Below are positions 15,947-25,033 of a stretch of 64,000 bases of DNA, piece after piece (position 1 is the stretch's first letter; each line of letters starts with the position of its first letter). The stretch is taken from the NCBI RefSeq assembly GCF_001419985.1, contig NZ_LJAL01000003.1:186001-250000 (forward strand), written 5' to 3'. This stretch comes from Loktanella sp. 5RATIMAR09. GTDB taxonomy: Bacteria > Pseudomonadota > Alphaproteobacteria > Rhodobacterales > Rhodobacteraceae. The notes under the pieces are model-generated. The model did not search any database and was not told where the DNA came from. It saw only the letters and a list, made by a program, of their open reading frames with translations. Position numbers and translations under genes: made by a program.

Positions 15947-16369
15947 TTAGCCAACCAGCTCAAGACCAGAGAAGAAGAATGCGATCTCTTCTGCGGCTGT
16001 TTCCGGTGCGTCGGACCCGTGGACCGAGTTTTCACCGATGGACAGGGCGAATTCCTTGCGGATCGTGCCGGGTGCGGCGTCTGCGGGGTTTGTGGCACCC
16101 ATGACTTCGCGGTTCTTTGCAATCGCGTCTTCGCCTTCCAGAACCTGCACAACGATCGGCTCGGAGATCATGAATTCGCACAGTTCGCCAAAGAACGGAC
16201 GCTCGGAGTGTACACCGTAAAACTGCTGGGCCTGTGCCAGTGTCAACTGGATGCGCTTGGATGCGACGATGCGCAGGCCTGCTTCTTCGAATTTCGCGGT
16301 GATTGCGCCGGTCAGGTTGCGCTTGGTCGCGTCTGGTTTGATGATGGAAAAAGTACGCTGGATAGCCAT
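15947..16369 (-). CDS. ndk: Nucleoside diphosphate kinase
   Basis: A 140-residue NDP kinase, which moves the gamma phosphate from ATP to other nucleoside diphosphates through a phosphohistidine. The catalytic histidine is in [10 protein letters not shown], and TIRKEFA and [10 protein letters not shown] are family motifs. Length is standard. AAGAGG precedes the ATG by a few bases. The leader contains a 6-4-6 hairpin (16390-16405). It is convergent with the MFS gene and has an intrinsic terminator downstream. Confidence 0.98.
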   Translation of the reverse strand: MAIQRTFSIIKPDATKRNLTGAITAKFEEAGLRIVASKRIQLTLAQAQQFYGVHSERPFFGELCEFMISEPIVVQVLEGEDAIAKNREVMGATNPADAAPGTIRKEFALSIGENSVHGSDAPETAAEEIAFFFSGLELVG

Positions 16370-16462
16370 GTGAGCCTCTTGAGGTTTAACGAGGCGGGTG
16401 CCTCGGTGAAATGATGGCTGCGCCCTATCACGCGCATCTGTCCATGAAAAGCCGTGAATTGC

Positions 16463-16481
16463 GCGCCCCTAGGAGGGGCGC
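16463..16481. terminator. Perfect hairpin spanning the EamA stop codon
   Basis: GCGCCCCT-AGG-AGGGGCGC is a perfect 8-3-8 inverted repeat that includes the TAG stop of the EamA gene at 16471-16469. It would form a very stable mRNA 3' hairpin, although no T-run follows on the minus strand. It may protect or terminate the EamA transcript. Confidence 0.45.
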
Positions 16482-17362
16482 GGTTTGCGCAGCGGCAAGA
16501 ATTCCAGCACACCCGCGATCAAAACCAAACTGCCGCCAATCCACTCGCCGGGCGACAAGACCTCACCGGCAATCACCGAGGCCGAAACGACACTGACCAG
16601 CACCTCCGAAATCATCAAGATGCCTACGCGCGCCGGTTCCAGCTTTGTCGTGGCCCAAAGCAGGCCCACAATCGTCAGCGCCCACCACAGGGTGGCACAG
16701 AACACCACCCAAAAGACAACTGCGCCTGGCTGCGGCAGTGCCGCGAGATCCGGGAAAGGGGCCACAAGCGGCGCCAGAATCAGCCCGCCGCCCAACGCCT
16801 CCACGGCAAACAGGAACGTGCTTTCCGCTGGGTGCGCCGTCGCTTTCACTTTGATCCCGATCGAGGCCACGGCCCAGCAGACCCCGCTCGTCAGTCCAAG
16901 CCATTCGCCAAGCCCGCGGGGCACCGGCAGTTCACCGCCTCCGCCCAGTATCAGCACAAGCCCCGTGATCCCCGCCATAAGTGCGGCCATGCGCGGACCT
17001 GTGATCGGCCACCCCATCAGATAGCGCCCGATCAGCGTGCTCCAGATCGGGGTGAGGTAGAACAGGATCACAATAATCGCCACGCGCCCGTATAGCAGGC
17101 CCAGCGAATAAAACATCAGCCAACAGCCCCCCAGAACCAGAGAGGCAATAGCCATCGGGTGCGACCTGCACAGCCGGTGCCGCCCCCGCCACCCCCAAGG
17201 GGCCAGAACCGTGAAGGCGATGACCATAATCGCCACCGTCCCCCATGGCCCCGTCAGCCCCAGCGCATCAATCTGGCGCAACGGCAGCCAGTAAAGGCCC
17301 CAAAGCATGCCAAACCCGACAATGGTCAAACTGGCCAGAAAGATCGTGCGCGGCGTATCCAT
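16469..17362 (-). CDS. EamA/DMT-family transporter
   Basis: A 297-residue drug/metabolite transporter with ten predicted membrane helices in two EamA repeats (residues about 10-140 and 155-290). Family features include the early MLWGLYWLPLR helix and FYLTPIWSTLIGRYLMGWP at the end of repeat one. It is likely a metabolite exporter; the substrate is unknown. ATG 17362 was chosen because AGGCGG is properly spaced from it, whereas a GTG two codons upstream is too close. It is divergent from the ABC-F gene. Confidence 0.85.
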   Translation of the reverse strand: MDTPRTIFLASLTIVGFGMLWGLYWLPLRQIDALGLTGPWGTVAIMVIAFTVLAPWGWRGRHRLCRSHPMAIASLVLGGCWLMFYSLGLLYGRVAIIVILFYLTPIWSTLIGRYLMGWPITGPRMAALMAGITGLVLILGGGGELPVPRGLGEWLGLTSGVCWAVASIGIKVKATAHPAESTFLFAVEALGGGLILAPLVAPFPDLAALPQPGAVVFWVVFCATLWWALTIVGLLWATTKLEPARVGILMISEVLVSVVSASVIAGEVLSPGEWIGGSLVLIAGVLEFLPLRKPRPS

Positions 17363-17467
17363 ACCCACCGCCTAGCAACCCGCCCCTTATGGCACCAGCC
17401 ACAACAATCGCAGGGTGACAGAAAACGGGTGATTGACCCCGCCCAGACGATCAATCATAGCGCGTGC

Positions 17468-19321
17468 ATGCTCAAGATTTCAGATATCACCTACTCCGTT
17501 GAAGGCCGCACGCTGGTCGAACACGCAACTGTCACAATCCCCGCAGGCCACAAGGTGGGCCTTGTGGGGCGCAACGGCTCGGGCAAGACGACGCTGTTCC
17601 GGGTGATCCGTGGCGAAATGGTGCTGGATACAGGCAGTATCAGCATCCCAAAGGGCTGGAAGATCGGCGGCGTCAGCCAAGAGGTGCCGGGTAACGAGGT
17701 GTCTTTGATCAACACCGTCCTGCGCGCCGACACCGAGCGCGAGGCGCTACTGGCCGAGGCTGAAACCGCGTCCGACCCTGCGCGCATCGCCGAGGTGCAA
17801 ACGCGGCTGGCCGATATCGAGGCATGGTCCGCCGAGGCGCGCGCCGCCACCATCCTGCGCGGACTGGGCTTTACCCACGAAGAACAGCAAATGCCCTGTT
17901 CTGCCTTTTCAGGTGGTTGGCGGATGCGTGTGGCGCTCGCGGCGGTCCTCTTTAGCGAACCCGACCTGTTGCTGCTTGACGAACCGACCAACTATCTCGA
18001 CCTTGAAGGCGCGCTCTGGCTTGAGGCCTATCTGGTCAAATACCCCCACACCGTGCTGATCGTCAGCCATGACCGCGAACTGCTGAACCGCTCTGTGGGC
18101 GGCATCCTGCACCTCGAAGACAAGGGGCTGATCTACTACACAGGCCCCTATGATACCTTCGCGCGCCAACGCGCGGCCAACCGTGCTGTTCAAGCGGCCG
18201 CTGCCAAGAAACAGGATGCACAGCGCGCGCATTTGCAGGCCTTTGTCGACCGCTTCAAAGCCAAAGCCTCCAAAGCGAAACAGGCACAAAGCCGCGTCAA
18301 GATGCTCGAAAAGATGGAAACGATCCGCGCACCCGAAGATGCGGCGCGCACGGTCTTTACCTTCCCCGAGCCCGAGGAGCTTTCGCCGCCCATCATCGCC
18401 ACCGAAGCGGCGGCTGTGGGTTACGGCAACACCATTGTGCTGCATGACCTGAACCTGCGCATCGACCAAGACGACCGGATCGCGCTGCTAGGGCGCAACG
18501 GTGAGGGGAAATCCACGCTGTCCAAGATGCTCTCGGACCGCCTGCCGCTGGCGCGCGGGAAAATGGTGACGTCGAACAAGCTGCGCATCGGCTTTTTTGC
18601 GCAACACCAAGTTGACGAGTTGCGCATCGAGGAAACCCCGCTGGATCACCTGTTCCGCGAACGGCCCAATGAAGGACAAGCCAAATTGCGCGCGCGGCTG
18701 GCCGGGTTCGGCCTGGGCGCAGATCAGGCGGATACCGAGGTAGGCCGGCTGTCGGGTGGCCAAAAGGCACGCCTGTCGCTTCTGCTGGCCACCCTGCCCG
18801 CACCACATCTGCTGATCCTTGACGAGCCGACAAACCACCTCGATATCGAAAGCCGCGAGGCGCTGGTCGAAGCGCTCACCGCCTATTCGGGTGCGGTGAT
18901 CCTTGTCAGCCACGACATGCACCTTTTGTCGATGGTGGCGGACCGTCTGTGGCTGGTGAAAGACGGCCATGTGACATCGTACGATGACGACCTGAACGCC
19001 TATCGTAAAATGCTGCTGACGCCCGAAAAGCCCCGCGAAAGGGACAAACCCGCGCCCGTCAAAGCGCCGAAACCCACGCGCGAAGCCATTGCCGCTTTGC
19101 GCAAAGAGGTGCGCAACAACGAAGAACGGGTCAAGAAAATCAACGACATGCGCGACAAACTTGCCAAGAAACTGGCCGATCCCGTGCTATATGAGGATGG
19201 CAAGGCGGGCGAGCTTGCGACATGGAACAAGAAATACGCCGAAGTGATGGACGGTCTGGATCGCGCAGAGGCCATGTGGATGGCTGCACTCGAAAAGCTC
19301 GAAAAAGCCGAAAAAAGCTGA
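17468..19321 (+). CDS. ABC-F family ATPase (YheS/Uup-like)
   Basis: A 617-residue soluble protein with two ABC domains and no membrane segment. Walker A motifs GRNGSGKT (about residue 36) and GRNGEGKS, signatures FSGGWRMR and LSGGQKAR, and two LLLDEPTN/LILDEPTN Walker B motifs are seen. The interdomain linker is Lys/Ala-rich and a charged coiled-coil tail closes the protein. ABC-F proteins act at the ribosomal E site; this architecture resembles housekeeping YheS/Uup rather than drug-protection members. The start MLKISDITY fits the first ABC strand; upstream in-frame sequence overlaps the divergent EamA gene. Confidence 0.92.
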   Translation: MLKISDITYSVEGRTLVEHATVTIPAGHKVGLVGRNGSGKTTLFRVIRGEMVLDTGSISIPKGWKIGGVSQEVPGNEVSLINTVLRADTEREALLAEAETASDPARIAEVQTRLADIEAWSAEARAATILRGLGFTHEEQQMPCSAFSGGWRMRVALAAVLFSEPDLLLLDEPTNYLDLEGALWLEAYLVKYPHTVLIVSHDRELLNRSVGGILHLEDKGLIYYTGPYDTFARQRAANRAVQAAAAKKQDAQRAHLQAFVDRFKAKASKAKQAQSRVKMLEKMETIRAPEDAARTVFTFPEPEELSPPIIATEAAAVGYGNTIVLHDLNLRIDQDDRIALLGRNGEGKSTLSKMLSDRLPLARGKMVTSNKLRIGFFAQHQVDELRIEETPLDHLFRERPNEGQAKLRARLAGFGLGADQADTEVGRLSGGQKARLSLLLATLPAPHLLILDEPTNHLDIESREALVEALTAYSGAVILVSHDMHLLSMVADRLWLVKDGHVTSYDDDLNAYRKMLLTPEKPRERDKPAPVKAPKPTREAIAALRKEVRNNEERVKKINDMRDKLAKKLADPVLYEDGKAGELATWNKKYAEVMDGLDRAEAMWMAALEKLEKAEKS

Positions 19322-19343
19322 TCTTAGACTTTCTGCGTCCCCT

Positions 19344-19362
19344 CAAACTTCCGCCGGAGGCA
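19344..19362. repeat. Short interspersed element, copy 1
   Basis: CAAACTTCCGCCGGAGGCA lies in the gap between the ABC-F and marC genes. Near-identical copies occur at 30191-30209 and 35317-35335, each between genes. The TCC-GCC-GGA core can form a small hairpin. Confidence 0.5.
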
Positions 19363-19408
19363 ATCCTGCCCTTGCCACCGCGCGGCCCCATCTGGCAGAC
19401 AGCATACC

Positions 19409-20038
19409 ATGACCGAACTTCCTGCCCTCATCGCAGCTTTCACCACGCTGTTCATCATCATCGACCCCCCCGGTCTTGCGCCTGTGTTTATTGCACTGAC
19501 CCAAGGGATGAGCGCGCAGCAACGCCGCGCCATCGGCATCCGTGCCTTCCTTGTGGCGGCGGTGTTGATGATGGTTTTCCTGTTTCTGGGCGAAGCGGTC
19601 CTCGGCTTTATCGGCATTTCGATGGATGCCTTCCGCATCGCAGGCGGTATCCTGCTGTTTCTCACCGCCCTTGATATGCTGTTCCAGCGCCGTCAGGCGC
19701 GGCGCGAAGACAATGCCGCCGAAGGCCAAGCCGAACACCACGACGACCCGTCGGTCTTTCCGCTGGCGCTGCCGCTGATCGTGGGGCCCGGTGCGATCAC
19801 AACCGTGATCCTGCTGGCAGGCGAGGCGCAGAGTGCCGCCGATATGGGCGCGATTGCGGCTGTGATCATTGTCGTGTTGCTGATCGTTCTGCTGGCGTTT
19901 CTTGTCGCCCCAGCGATTGAACGGGCTTTGGGCAAAACCGGTCTGAACATCGTCACCCGCCTTCTGGGCATGTTGCTGGCCGCTTTGGCGGTGCAATTCG
20001 TGCTTGATGGTCTGCGGGGTTTTGGGATCGGCGCATAG
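19409..20038 (+). CDS. MarC family integral membrane protein
   Basis: A 209-residue MarC/YhgN-family membrane protein with about six hydrophobic helices. FIIIDPPGLAPVFIALT and LPLIVGPGAITTVILLAG are the two inverted-repeat signature segments of the family. A cytoplasmic, His/Glu-rich loop (RREDNAAEGQAEHHDDPS) lies between helices 3 and 4. The function is not established despite the multiple-antibiotic-resistance name. It is followed by the aspartic protease gene after 16 bases. Confidence 0.9.
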   Translation: MTELPALIAAFTTLFIIIDPPGLAPVFIALTQGMSAQQRRAIGIRAFLVAAVLMMVFLFLGEAVLGFIGISMDAFRIAGGILLFLTALDMLFQRRQARREDNAAEGQAEHHDDPSVFPLALPLIVGPGAITTVILLAGEAQSAADMGAIAAVIIVVLLIVLLAFLVAPAIERALGKTGLNIVTRLLGMLLAALAVQFVLDGLRGFGIGA

Positions 20039-20054
20039 TCCCTATGTAAGGCAC

Positions 20055-20633
20055 ATGAGCACCGATCAAATCATGCAACTTACCTATCTTGTCCTGCTGG
20101 GGGCCGCTATCGGCGGCTCTGCCATTGTGGCGGGGCGCAGCAATATGGGCAAAATGGCGCAACAGGCCGCGATCTGGGCGCTGATATTTGTGGGTGTGAT
20201 CGGCGCTTACGGGTTGTGGGAGGACATCACAAACGATGTGAACCCCCGCCAAGCGATCCTGAGCGACGGTGCTATCGCCGTGCCACGCAGCAATGACGGG
20301 CACTATCATCTGACGCTTGATGTGAACGGCACCCCCATTGATTTTGTCATCGACACAGGGGCCAGCCAAGTGGTGCTGTCACAGCGTGATGCCGCGCGGA
20401 TCGGGATTAACGCGGACGCGCTGAATTTTTCCGGTATGGCCAGCACCGCGAACGGCGTTGTGCGCACGGCCCCTGTTGTGCTGGATCAGGTCACATTGGG
20501 CGGCATCACCGACCGCAATGTGCCAGCCGTGGTCAACGGTGGCGCAATGGACAATTCGCTACTGGGGATGACCTATCTGGGCCTATATAACAGGATCGAG
20601 ATTTCCAACGGAGAACTGGTGTTGAACCGATGA
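20055..20633 (+). CDS. Membrane-anchored retropepsin-like aspartic protease
   Basis: A 192-residue clan AA aspartic protease (the TIGR02281 type). Two hydrophobic N-terminal segments (about 7-25 and 38-55) anchor it, and the periplasmic domain carries the single active motif FVIDTGASQVVLS near residue 98. As in retropepsins, activity would need a dimer. The internal ATG was chosen (AAGG upstream) over one lying inside marC. The substrate is unknown. The stop overlaps a 31-residue lipoprotein gene by four bases. Confidence 0.85.
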   Translation: MSTDQIMQLTYLVLLGAAIGGSAIVAGRSNMGKMAQQAAIWALIFVGVIGAYGLWEDITNDVNPRQAILSDGAIAVPRSNDGHYHLTLDVNGTPIDFVIDTGASQVVLSQRDAARIGINADALNFSGMASTANGVVRTAPVVLDQVTLGGITDRNVPAVVNGGAMDNSLLGMTYLGLYNRIEISNGELVLNR

Positions 20634-20725
20634 TCAGAGCACTTGCCCTTTTTCTATTATTGGCGTCCTGCGCGCCGCAGCCCACCGCGCTGCCCGAAGA
20701 TTTCGATCCCACGTTTACGTTCTGA
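20630..20725 (+). CDS. 31-residue putative lipoprotein
   Basis: A short frame encodes MIRALALFLLLASCAPQPTA then LPEDFDPTFTF. It has a basic start, a hydrophobic stretch and the lipobox LLASC, so the mature product would be only about 18 residues starting at a lipidated cysteine. The ATG overlaps the protease stop in an ATGA, arguing for coupled translation. The function is unknown, but it may work with the membrane protease. Confidence 0.6.
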   Translation: MIRALALFLLLASCAPQPTALPEDFDPTFTF

Positions 20726-20732
20726 CGCGTAA

Positions 20733-20749
20733 GGTGGGTTTCACCCACC
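20733..20749. repeat. Hairpin at the lipoprotein-holC junction
   Basis: GGTGGGT-TTC-ACCCACC is a perfect 7-3-7 inverted repeat between two convergent genes and covers the holC stop codon. It shares the pattern CGTA..GGT.GGG.TTCACCC with the hairpin at 15929-15946. Confidence 0.6.
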
Positions 20750-21202
20750 CTCCTTCTCGGCTTTCTTGGTCCAGCGTCCAGCCTCTTGCGCCCAATACTG
20801 TGCGGCACAGCCCGCATCGGTCAGGGCTTTCCACTGGCCGCGCGCCACATCCAGTGCAGCGCCGTCGTGCCCGTCAAACAAAATACAGGTCCGCTCGGCG
20901 GCAGTGACTTCCTCAGCACTGACCGCTGCACCGCCCACGCTCATCACGCAAGCAAAGCCGTCGCTGGGCACGTTACCCAGCAACACAGGCTGGTCCCCGT
21001 CATGCGGCCCGCCCGCAATGCCATGGGGCAAGAACCCGTCCTCGGGGCCTTGCCACAAGACCTCGTCCAATCGCTTCAACAGGGTTGCATCATTTCCGCG
21101 AACCAAAACCCGCCAGCCCGCACCGCGCGCCTTGCCGATCAGCATCGGCAAAGTCGCCTCAAGCGGGCTGTCGGTCAGGTGGTAGAAAAACGCAGCCCCC
21201 AT
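20741..21202 (-). CDS. holC: DNA polymerase III subunit chi
   Basis: A 153-residue HolC-family protein, the chi subunit of the clamp loader that contacts single-strand binding protein. The start GAAFFYHLTDSPLEATLPML and the central LDEVLWQGPEDGFLPHG match the family. It overlaps the pepA stop by one base (TGATG), the normal alphaproteobacterial order pepA-holC. Confidence 0.92.
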   Translation of the reverse strand: MGAAFFYHLTDSPLEATLPMLIGKARGAGWRVLVRGNDATLLKRLDEVLWQGPEDGFLPHGIAGGPHDGDQPVLLGNVPSDGFACVMSVGGAAVSAEEVTAAERTCILFDGHDGAALDVARGQWKALTDAGCAAQYWAQEAGRWTKKAEKEGG

Positions 21203-22671
21203 CAGCCCTTCTCGTAATTGTCAGCGATCAATCGGTTCAGCGCCATCACACCCCAGCCGGTCGCCCCCGCTGGCGCAAGCGCTGTCTCTTTCTTCACGCT
21301 GGCCGTGCCTGCGATATCCAGATGCGCCCAAGGCACATCCGGTTTGACGAACCGCTGCAAGAATTGCGCGGCAATCACCGCCCCGCCCATGCGCCCGCCC
21401 ACGTTCTTCATATCGGCAATGCGGGATTTCAGCTCTGCGTCATAGCCTGCACCCAATGGCATCCGCCACACGCCCTCGCCCTCTGCCGCAGCGGCCTTCT
21501 CGAACGCGGCACTCAGGTCGTCAGAGTTGGAAAACATCCCAGCATTTTCATGGCCCAACGCCACCAAAATCGCGCCCGTCAACGTGGCCAGATTGATCAT
21601 GCCCACAGGTTTGAACCGCTCTTGCGCGTACCATAGCACATCGGCCAGCACCAAACGGCCCTCGGCGTCGGTGTTGATGATCTCGATCGTGTCACCTTTC
21701 ATGGATTTGACCACATCACCGGGGCGGGTGGCATTCCCGGACGGCATGTTTTCCACCAACCCCACAAGCCCCACAACATTGGCCTTGGCCTTGCGCAGCG
21801 CCAATGTGCGCATGACACCCGCAACAACACCGGCACCGCCCATGTCCATGGTCATTTCTTCCATGCCACCGGGCTGTTTGAGGCTGATACCGCCAGTGTC
21901 AAAGACCACGCCTTTACCGACAAGCGCAAAAGGCGCTTCCTTGCCGCCGCCGTTCCACGACATCACCACCACTTTGGTCGGGCTGTCGGACCCTTGGCCA
22001 ACGCTCAAAAGGGTCCGCATCCCCAGCTTGGCGAGGTCTTCCTCTTCGAGGATTTCCACCTCGAGCCCCAGCTCCTGCATCGCGGCAAGCCGTGCTGCGA
22101 AATCATCTGTGGTCAGCACATTGGCCGGTTCATTGGTCAGATCGCGGGTGAAGAAGACGCCTTCGGCCACAGCCGCCATCGGGGCTGCCGCTTTCGCGAC
22201 CTCTTCCGGTTTTGAAACCATAAATGTCACCGACCCTACCGTTTTGGCTGGCGCCGTCTTGTGGGTCTCGAACGTGTACCCCCGCAGCGCCAGCCCCAAG
22301 GCTATCTCATCGGCGCGCCCGATTGTACCGGCGAGGATCAGCAGGTCATCGTCGTTCTGGATCTTGGCAAGTTGCGCCCCGGCTTTGCGCGCAACTGCAC
22401 AGCTCGGCTTGCGCCCGAGCTTCACCACAACCACTGCCACAGCCGCCATGCCCACAGGGTACCCAAGCGGTGCTGCATCGCCCGCAGCCATCTTTTCAAA
22501 GGCCGCACTCGCGATAAATCGCGCCAGCGCCTTGCGGGTCAGCGTGTTCACCTTGCGTGCACCCGCATCCAGCTTGCCATCCTCCCCGACAAAGACAACA
22601 ACCTTCCCCGCAGCATTGGCGACAGCCTCAAGATCGACGTCTTTGAATTTGATTTCAGCGGGTGTGGTCAT
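21202..22671 (-). CDS. pepA: Leucyl aminopeptidase (M17)
   Basis: A 489-residue M17 aminopeptidase. The signature NTDAEGRLVLADVL with its Asp/Glu metal ligands and the earlier GKGVVFDTGGISLK (catalytic lysine and metal-binding region) are intact. These di-zinc hexameric enzymes remove N-terminal residues from peptides; some relatives also bind DNA. The length is standard. It is divergent from lptF across 140 bases and translationally coupled to holC. Confidence 0.97.
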   Translation of the reverse strand: MTTPAEIKFKDVDLEAVANAAGKVVVFVGEDGKLDAGARKVNTLTRKALARFIASAAFEKMAAGDAAPLGYPVGMAAVAVVVVKLGRKPSCAVARKAGAQLAKIQNDDDLLILAGTIGRADEIALGLALRGYTFETHKTAPAKTVGSVTFMVSKPEEVAKAAAPMAAVAEGVFFTRDLTNEPANVLTTDDFAARLAAMQELGLEVEILEEEDLAKLGMRTLLSVGQGSDSPTKVVVMSWNGGGKEAPFALVGKGVVFDTGGISLKQPGGMEEMTMDMGGAGVVAGVMRTLALRKAKANVVGLVGLVENMPSGNATRPGDVVKSMKGDTIEIINTDAEGRLVLADVLWYAQERFKPVGMINLATLTGAILVALGHENAGMFSNSDDLSAAFEKAAAAEGEGVWRMPLGAGYDAELKSRIADMKNVGGRMGGAVIAAQFLQRFVKPDVPWAHLDIAGTASVKKETALAPAGATGWGVMALNRLIADNYEKG

Positions 22672-22811
22672 AATCTCTCCGATCTATGTGAATGTCTTGG
22701 CGGCAATAGGTAGCCCGCGACCAGCCCTTTGACCAGATAGCTGTTCAAACTGGCGCCCGCATGGGCTAGTTTGGCCCCAACACGGCGACAGGCATCACAA
22801 AGGACACAGCA

Positions 22812-23942
22812 TTGGGGCGATTCGACAGATATATGTTGTCGCAACTGATGGTGCTGTTCGGCTTTTTCAGTCTGGTGCTGGTCTTGATCTACTGGATCAA
22901 CCGCGCGGTATCCCTTTTTGACCAGTTGATTGCCGACGGGCAATCTGCGGCGGTTTTCCTTGAATTTACCGCGCTGTCACTTCCTTCTGTCATGCGGTTG
23001 GCACTGCCTTTGGCGGCCTTTGCCTCGGCGGTCTATGTGACCAACCGCATGACAACCGAATCCGAGCTGACCGTGGTGCAGGCGACCGGCTATTCGCCTT
23101 TCCGCCTTGCGCGGCCCGTGATGTATTTCGGGTTGATTGTCGCGGTGATGATGTCGGCCCTGATGCATTTTCTGGTTCCTCTCAGCAACGCGCGTCTGGT
23201 CGAGCGTGAGGCGGAAATCGCACAGAACATCACGGCACGCTTCCTGACCGAAGGCCGCTTTCTTGAACCGGTGAACGGCGTGACATTCTATATCCGCGAA
23301 ATCACACCTGACGGGGAATTACGCGATGTGTTTCTTTCGGACATCCGCGACGCAGATGAACAGATGACATATACCGCCGCACAGGCGTTTCTGGTCCGGC
23401 AGGACGGCGCGACACAGCTGGTCATGATCGACGGCATGATCCAGATACTCAGGACAGAAGATCAACGCCTGTTCCGCACCTCATTTGATGATTTCGCATT
23501 CAATATTAGCGACTTAATGACTGAACCCCAAACAGGCAGACGCCGCGAGAATGTTGTACCGACGTGGGAACTGCTTGCTCCGACACAAGCCCTGCAGGAT
23601 GAAACAAACCGGTCTACAGCCCAGCTTTTGGCAACGGCACATGACCGGTTCAGCCAATCCATTCTGGGCGCCGTTGCCGCACTGCTTGGTTTTTCGGCAT
23701 TGATGGTGGGCGGCTATAGCCGGTTCGGGGTGTGGAAGCAGATCATTTTTGCAATTGTCCTGATTATCATCGTCAAGGCCGTCGAGACATCCGGCATGCG
23801 CACGGCGCGCAGTGATCCGGATTTCTGGTTTGTGGCCTACCTCCAGTGCTTTGTGGGGTTCGTGATGATCTGGTTCTTGCTTGTCTGGGCCAGCCGCCCC
23901 TATCTTTTCAAACGCCGGATCCCCGAAGGCAGCACACCATGA
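22812..23942 (+). CDS. lptF: LPS export ABC transporter permease LptF
   Basis: A 376-residue permease of the LptB2FG complex, which extracts LPS from the inner membrane. Helices occur at about 10-35, 50-75, 95-120 and in three C-terminal segments, with a periplasmic beta-jellyroll domain between. The TTG start is supported by AAAGGA seven bases upstream and by the family-typical RFDRYMLSQL; an ATG seven codons later is possible. The stop overlaps lptG by four bases (ATGA). Confidence 0.94.
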   Translation: MGRFDRYMLSQLMVLFGFFSLVLVLIYWINRAVSLFDQLIADGQSAAVFLEFTALSLPSVMRLALPLAAFASAVYVTNRMTTESELTVVQATGYSPFRLARPVMYFGLIVAVMMSALMHFLVPLSNARLVEREAEIAQNITARFLTEGRFLEPVNGVTFYIREITPDGELRDVFLSDIRDADEQMTYTAAQAFLVRQDGATQLVMIDGMIQILRTEDQRLFRTSFDDFAFNISDLMTEPQTGRRRENVVPTWELLAPTQALQDETNRSTAQLLATAHDRFSQSILGAVAALLGFSALMVGGYSRFGVWKQIIFAIVLIIIVKAVETSGMRTARSDPDFWFVAYLQCFVGFVMIWFLLVWASRPYLFKRRIPEGSTP

Positions 23943-25033
23943 TCCTGCACCGCTATTTCGCACGCCGTTTCCTGGTCACACTCATGGGTGTGGGCGGCGT
24001 TTTCTTTATGATCATGTTCTTTTCAGAACTGGTCGAGCAGTTGCGCCGTTTCGGAAGTGCCGACGCCACTTTCACCGATGTGGTCATCCTGAGCCTGCTG
24101 AACATCCCTGATGCGCTTTATACGATCATACCGTTGATTGTCATTCTTGCGACTGTGGCGTTGTTCCTCAGTCTTGCGCGCTCTTCCGAGATGGTGGTGA
24201 CGCGGGCGGCAGGGCGTTCGGCGCTCAAGGCATTGCTCGCCCCGCTGGCTGTTGCATTTGCGGCGGGTGTGCTGGCGGTTGCGGTTTTGAACCCCATCGT
24301 CGCGGGCACCTCGAAAGAATACGAGGTGCGCAGCGACGCCTTGCGCGGCACAAGTTCGGTGCTCTCGATTGGCTCGTCGGGTCTATGGTTACGTCAGGGT
24401 GATGAAATCGGCCAGACCGTCATCCGCGCCCAAAGTGCAAATCTCGATGGCACGCGATTAAGCGATGTGACCTTTCTGACCTTTACACCTGACGGAGAAC
24501 CCAACCAGCGGATCAATGCACAGACTGCAGAACTGCTGGCGGGTGCATGGGTCTTGCAAGACGCCAAATCATGGGCCCTGTCCGAAGACCCGACGCCCGA
24601 AGCGACAGCACAGGTTCTGGACGAACTCAGCTTGCCCTCCACGCTGACGCCCGATCAGATCCGCGACAGCTTTGGTACGCCGTCTTCGATTTCGATCTGG
24701 GACTTGCCCGCTTTCATCGACCGACTGCAAACCGCCGGCTTTTCGGCGCAACGCCATCTGATGTGGTTCCACAAAGAGATGGCGCAACCCTTGTTTCTGG
24801 TCGCGATGGTGATGATCGGGGCCAGCTTTACCTTGCGCCATCAACGCGGGGGGCGCACCGGCCTCATGGTCATGTTCGCGATCCTGCTGGCCTTTGTGAT
24901 CTATTTCATCCGCAATTTCGCGCAGGTGCTTGGCGAAAACGGGCAATTGCCGGTGTTGCTTGCGGCATGGGCCCCGCCCTTTGTTGCAATCGGGATATCC
25001 ATGGGTTTCCTGTTGCACAACGAGGACGGCTGA
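23939..25033 (+). CDS. lptG: LPS export ABC transporter permease LptG
   Basis: A 364-residue second permease of LptB2FG. MILHRYFARRFLVTL is the typical start, leading into the first helix; ARSSEMVVTRAAGRS is the coupling-helix region that contacts LptB; and a periplasmic jellyroll domain sits before the C-terminal helices. It overlaps lptF by four bases at its start, and its TGA overlaps the lptD ATG by one base. The partner lptB ATPase is not in the window. Confidence 0.95.
   Translation: MILHRYFARRFLVTLMGVGGVFFMIMFFSELVEQLRRFGSADATFTDVVILSLLNIPDALYTIIPLIVILATVALFLSLARSSEMVVTRAAGRSALKALLAPLAVAFAAGVLAVAVLNPIVAGTSKEYEVRSDALRGTSSVLSIGSSGLWLRQGDEIGQTVIRAQSANLDGTRLSDVTFLTFTPDGEPNQRINAQTAELLAGAWVLQDAKSWALSEDPTPEATAQVLDELSLPSTLTPDQIRDSFGTPSSISIWDLPAFIDRLQTAGFSAQRHLMWFHKEMAQPLFLVAMVMIGASFTLRHQRGGRTGLMVMFAILLAFVIYFIRNFAQVLGENGQLPVLLAAWAPPFVAIGISMGFLLHNEDG

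Noticed and set aside
17468..19321. ABC-F proteins as antibiotic-resistance determinants
   Set aside because: Both ABC-F proteins look like housekeeping YheS/Uup types, with no regulatory leader or mobile context.
21527..22732. A 401-residue plus-strand open frame antisense to pepA
   Set aside because: Ser/Thr/Pro-rich composition typical of an antisense shadow; pepA has intact catalytic motifs on the minus strand.
24547..25032. Long in-frame upstream extension of lptD through lptG
   Set aside because: The lptD signal peptide begins at 25033 directly at the lptG stop; the upstream residues are not LptD-like and lie in a well-defined gene.
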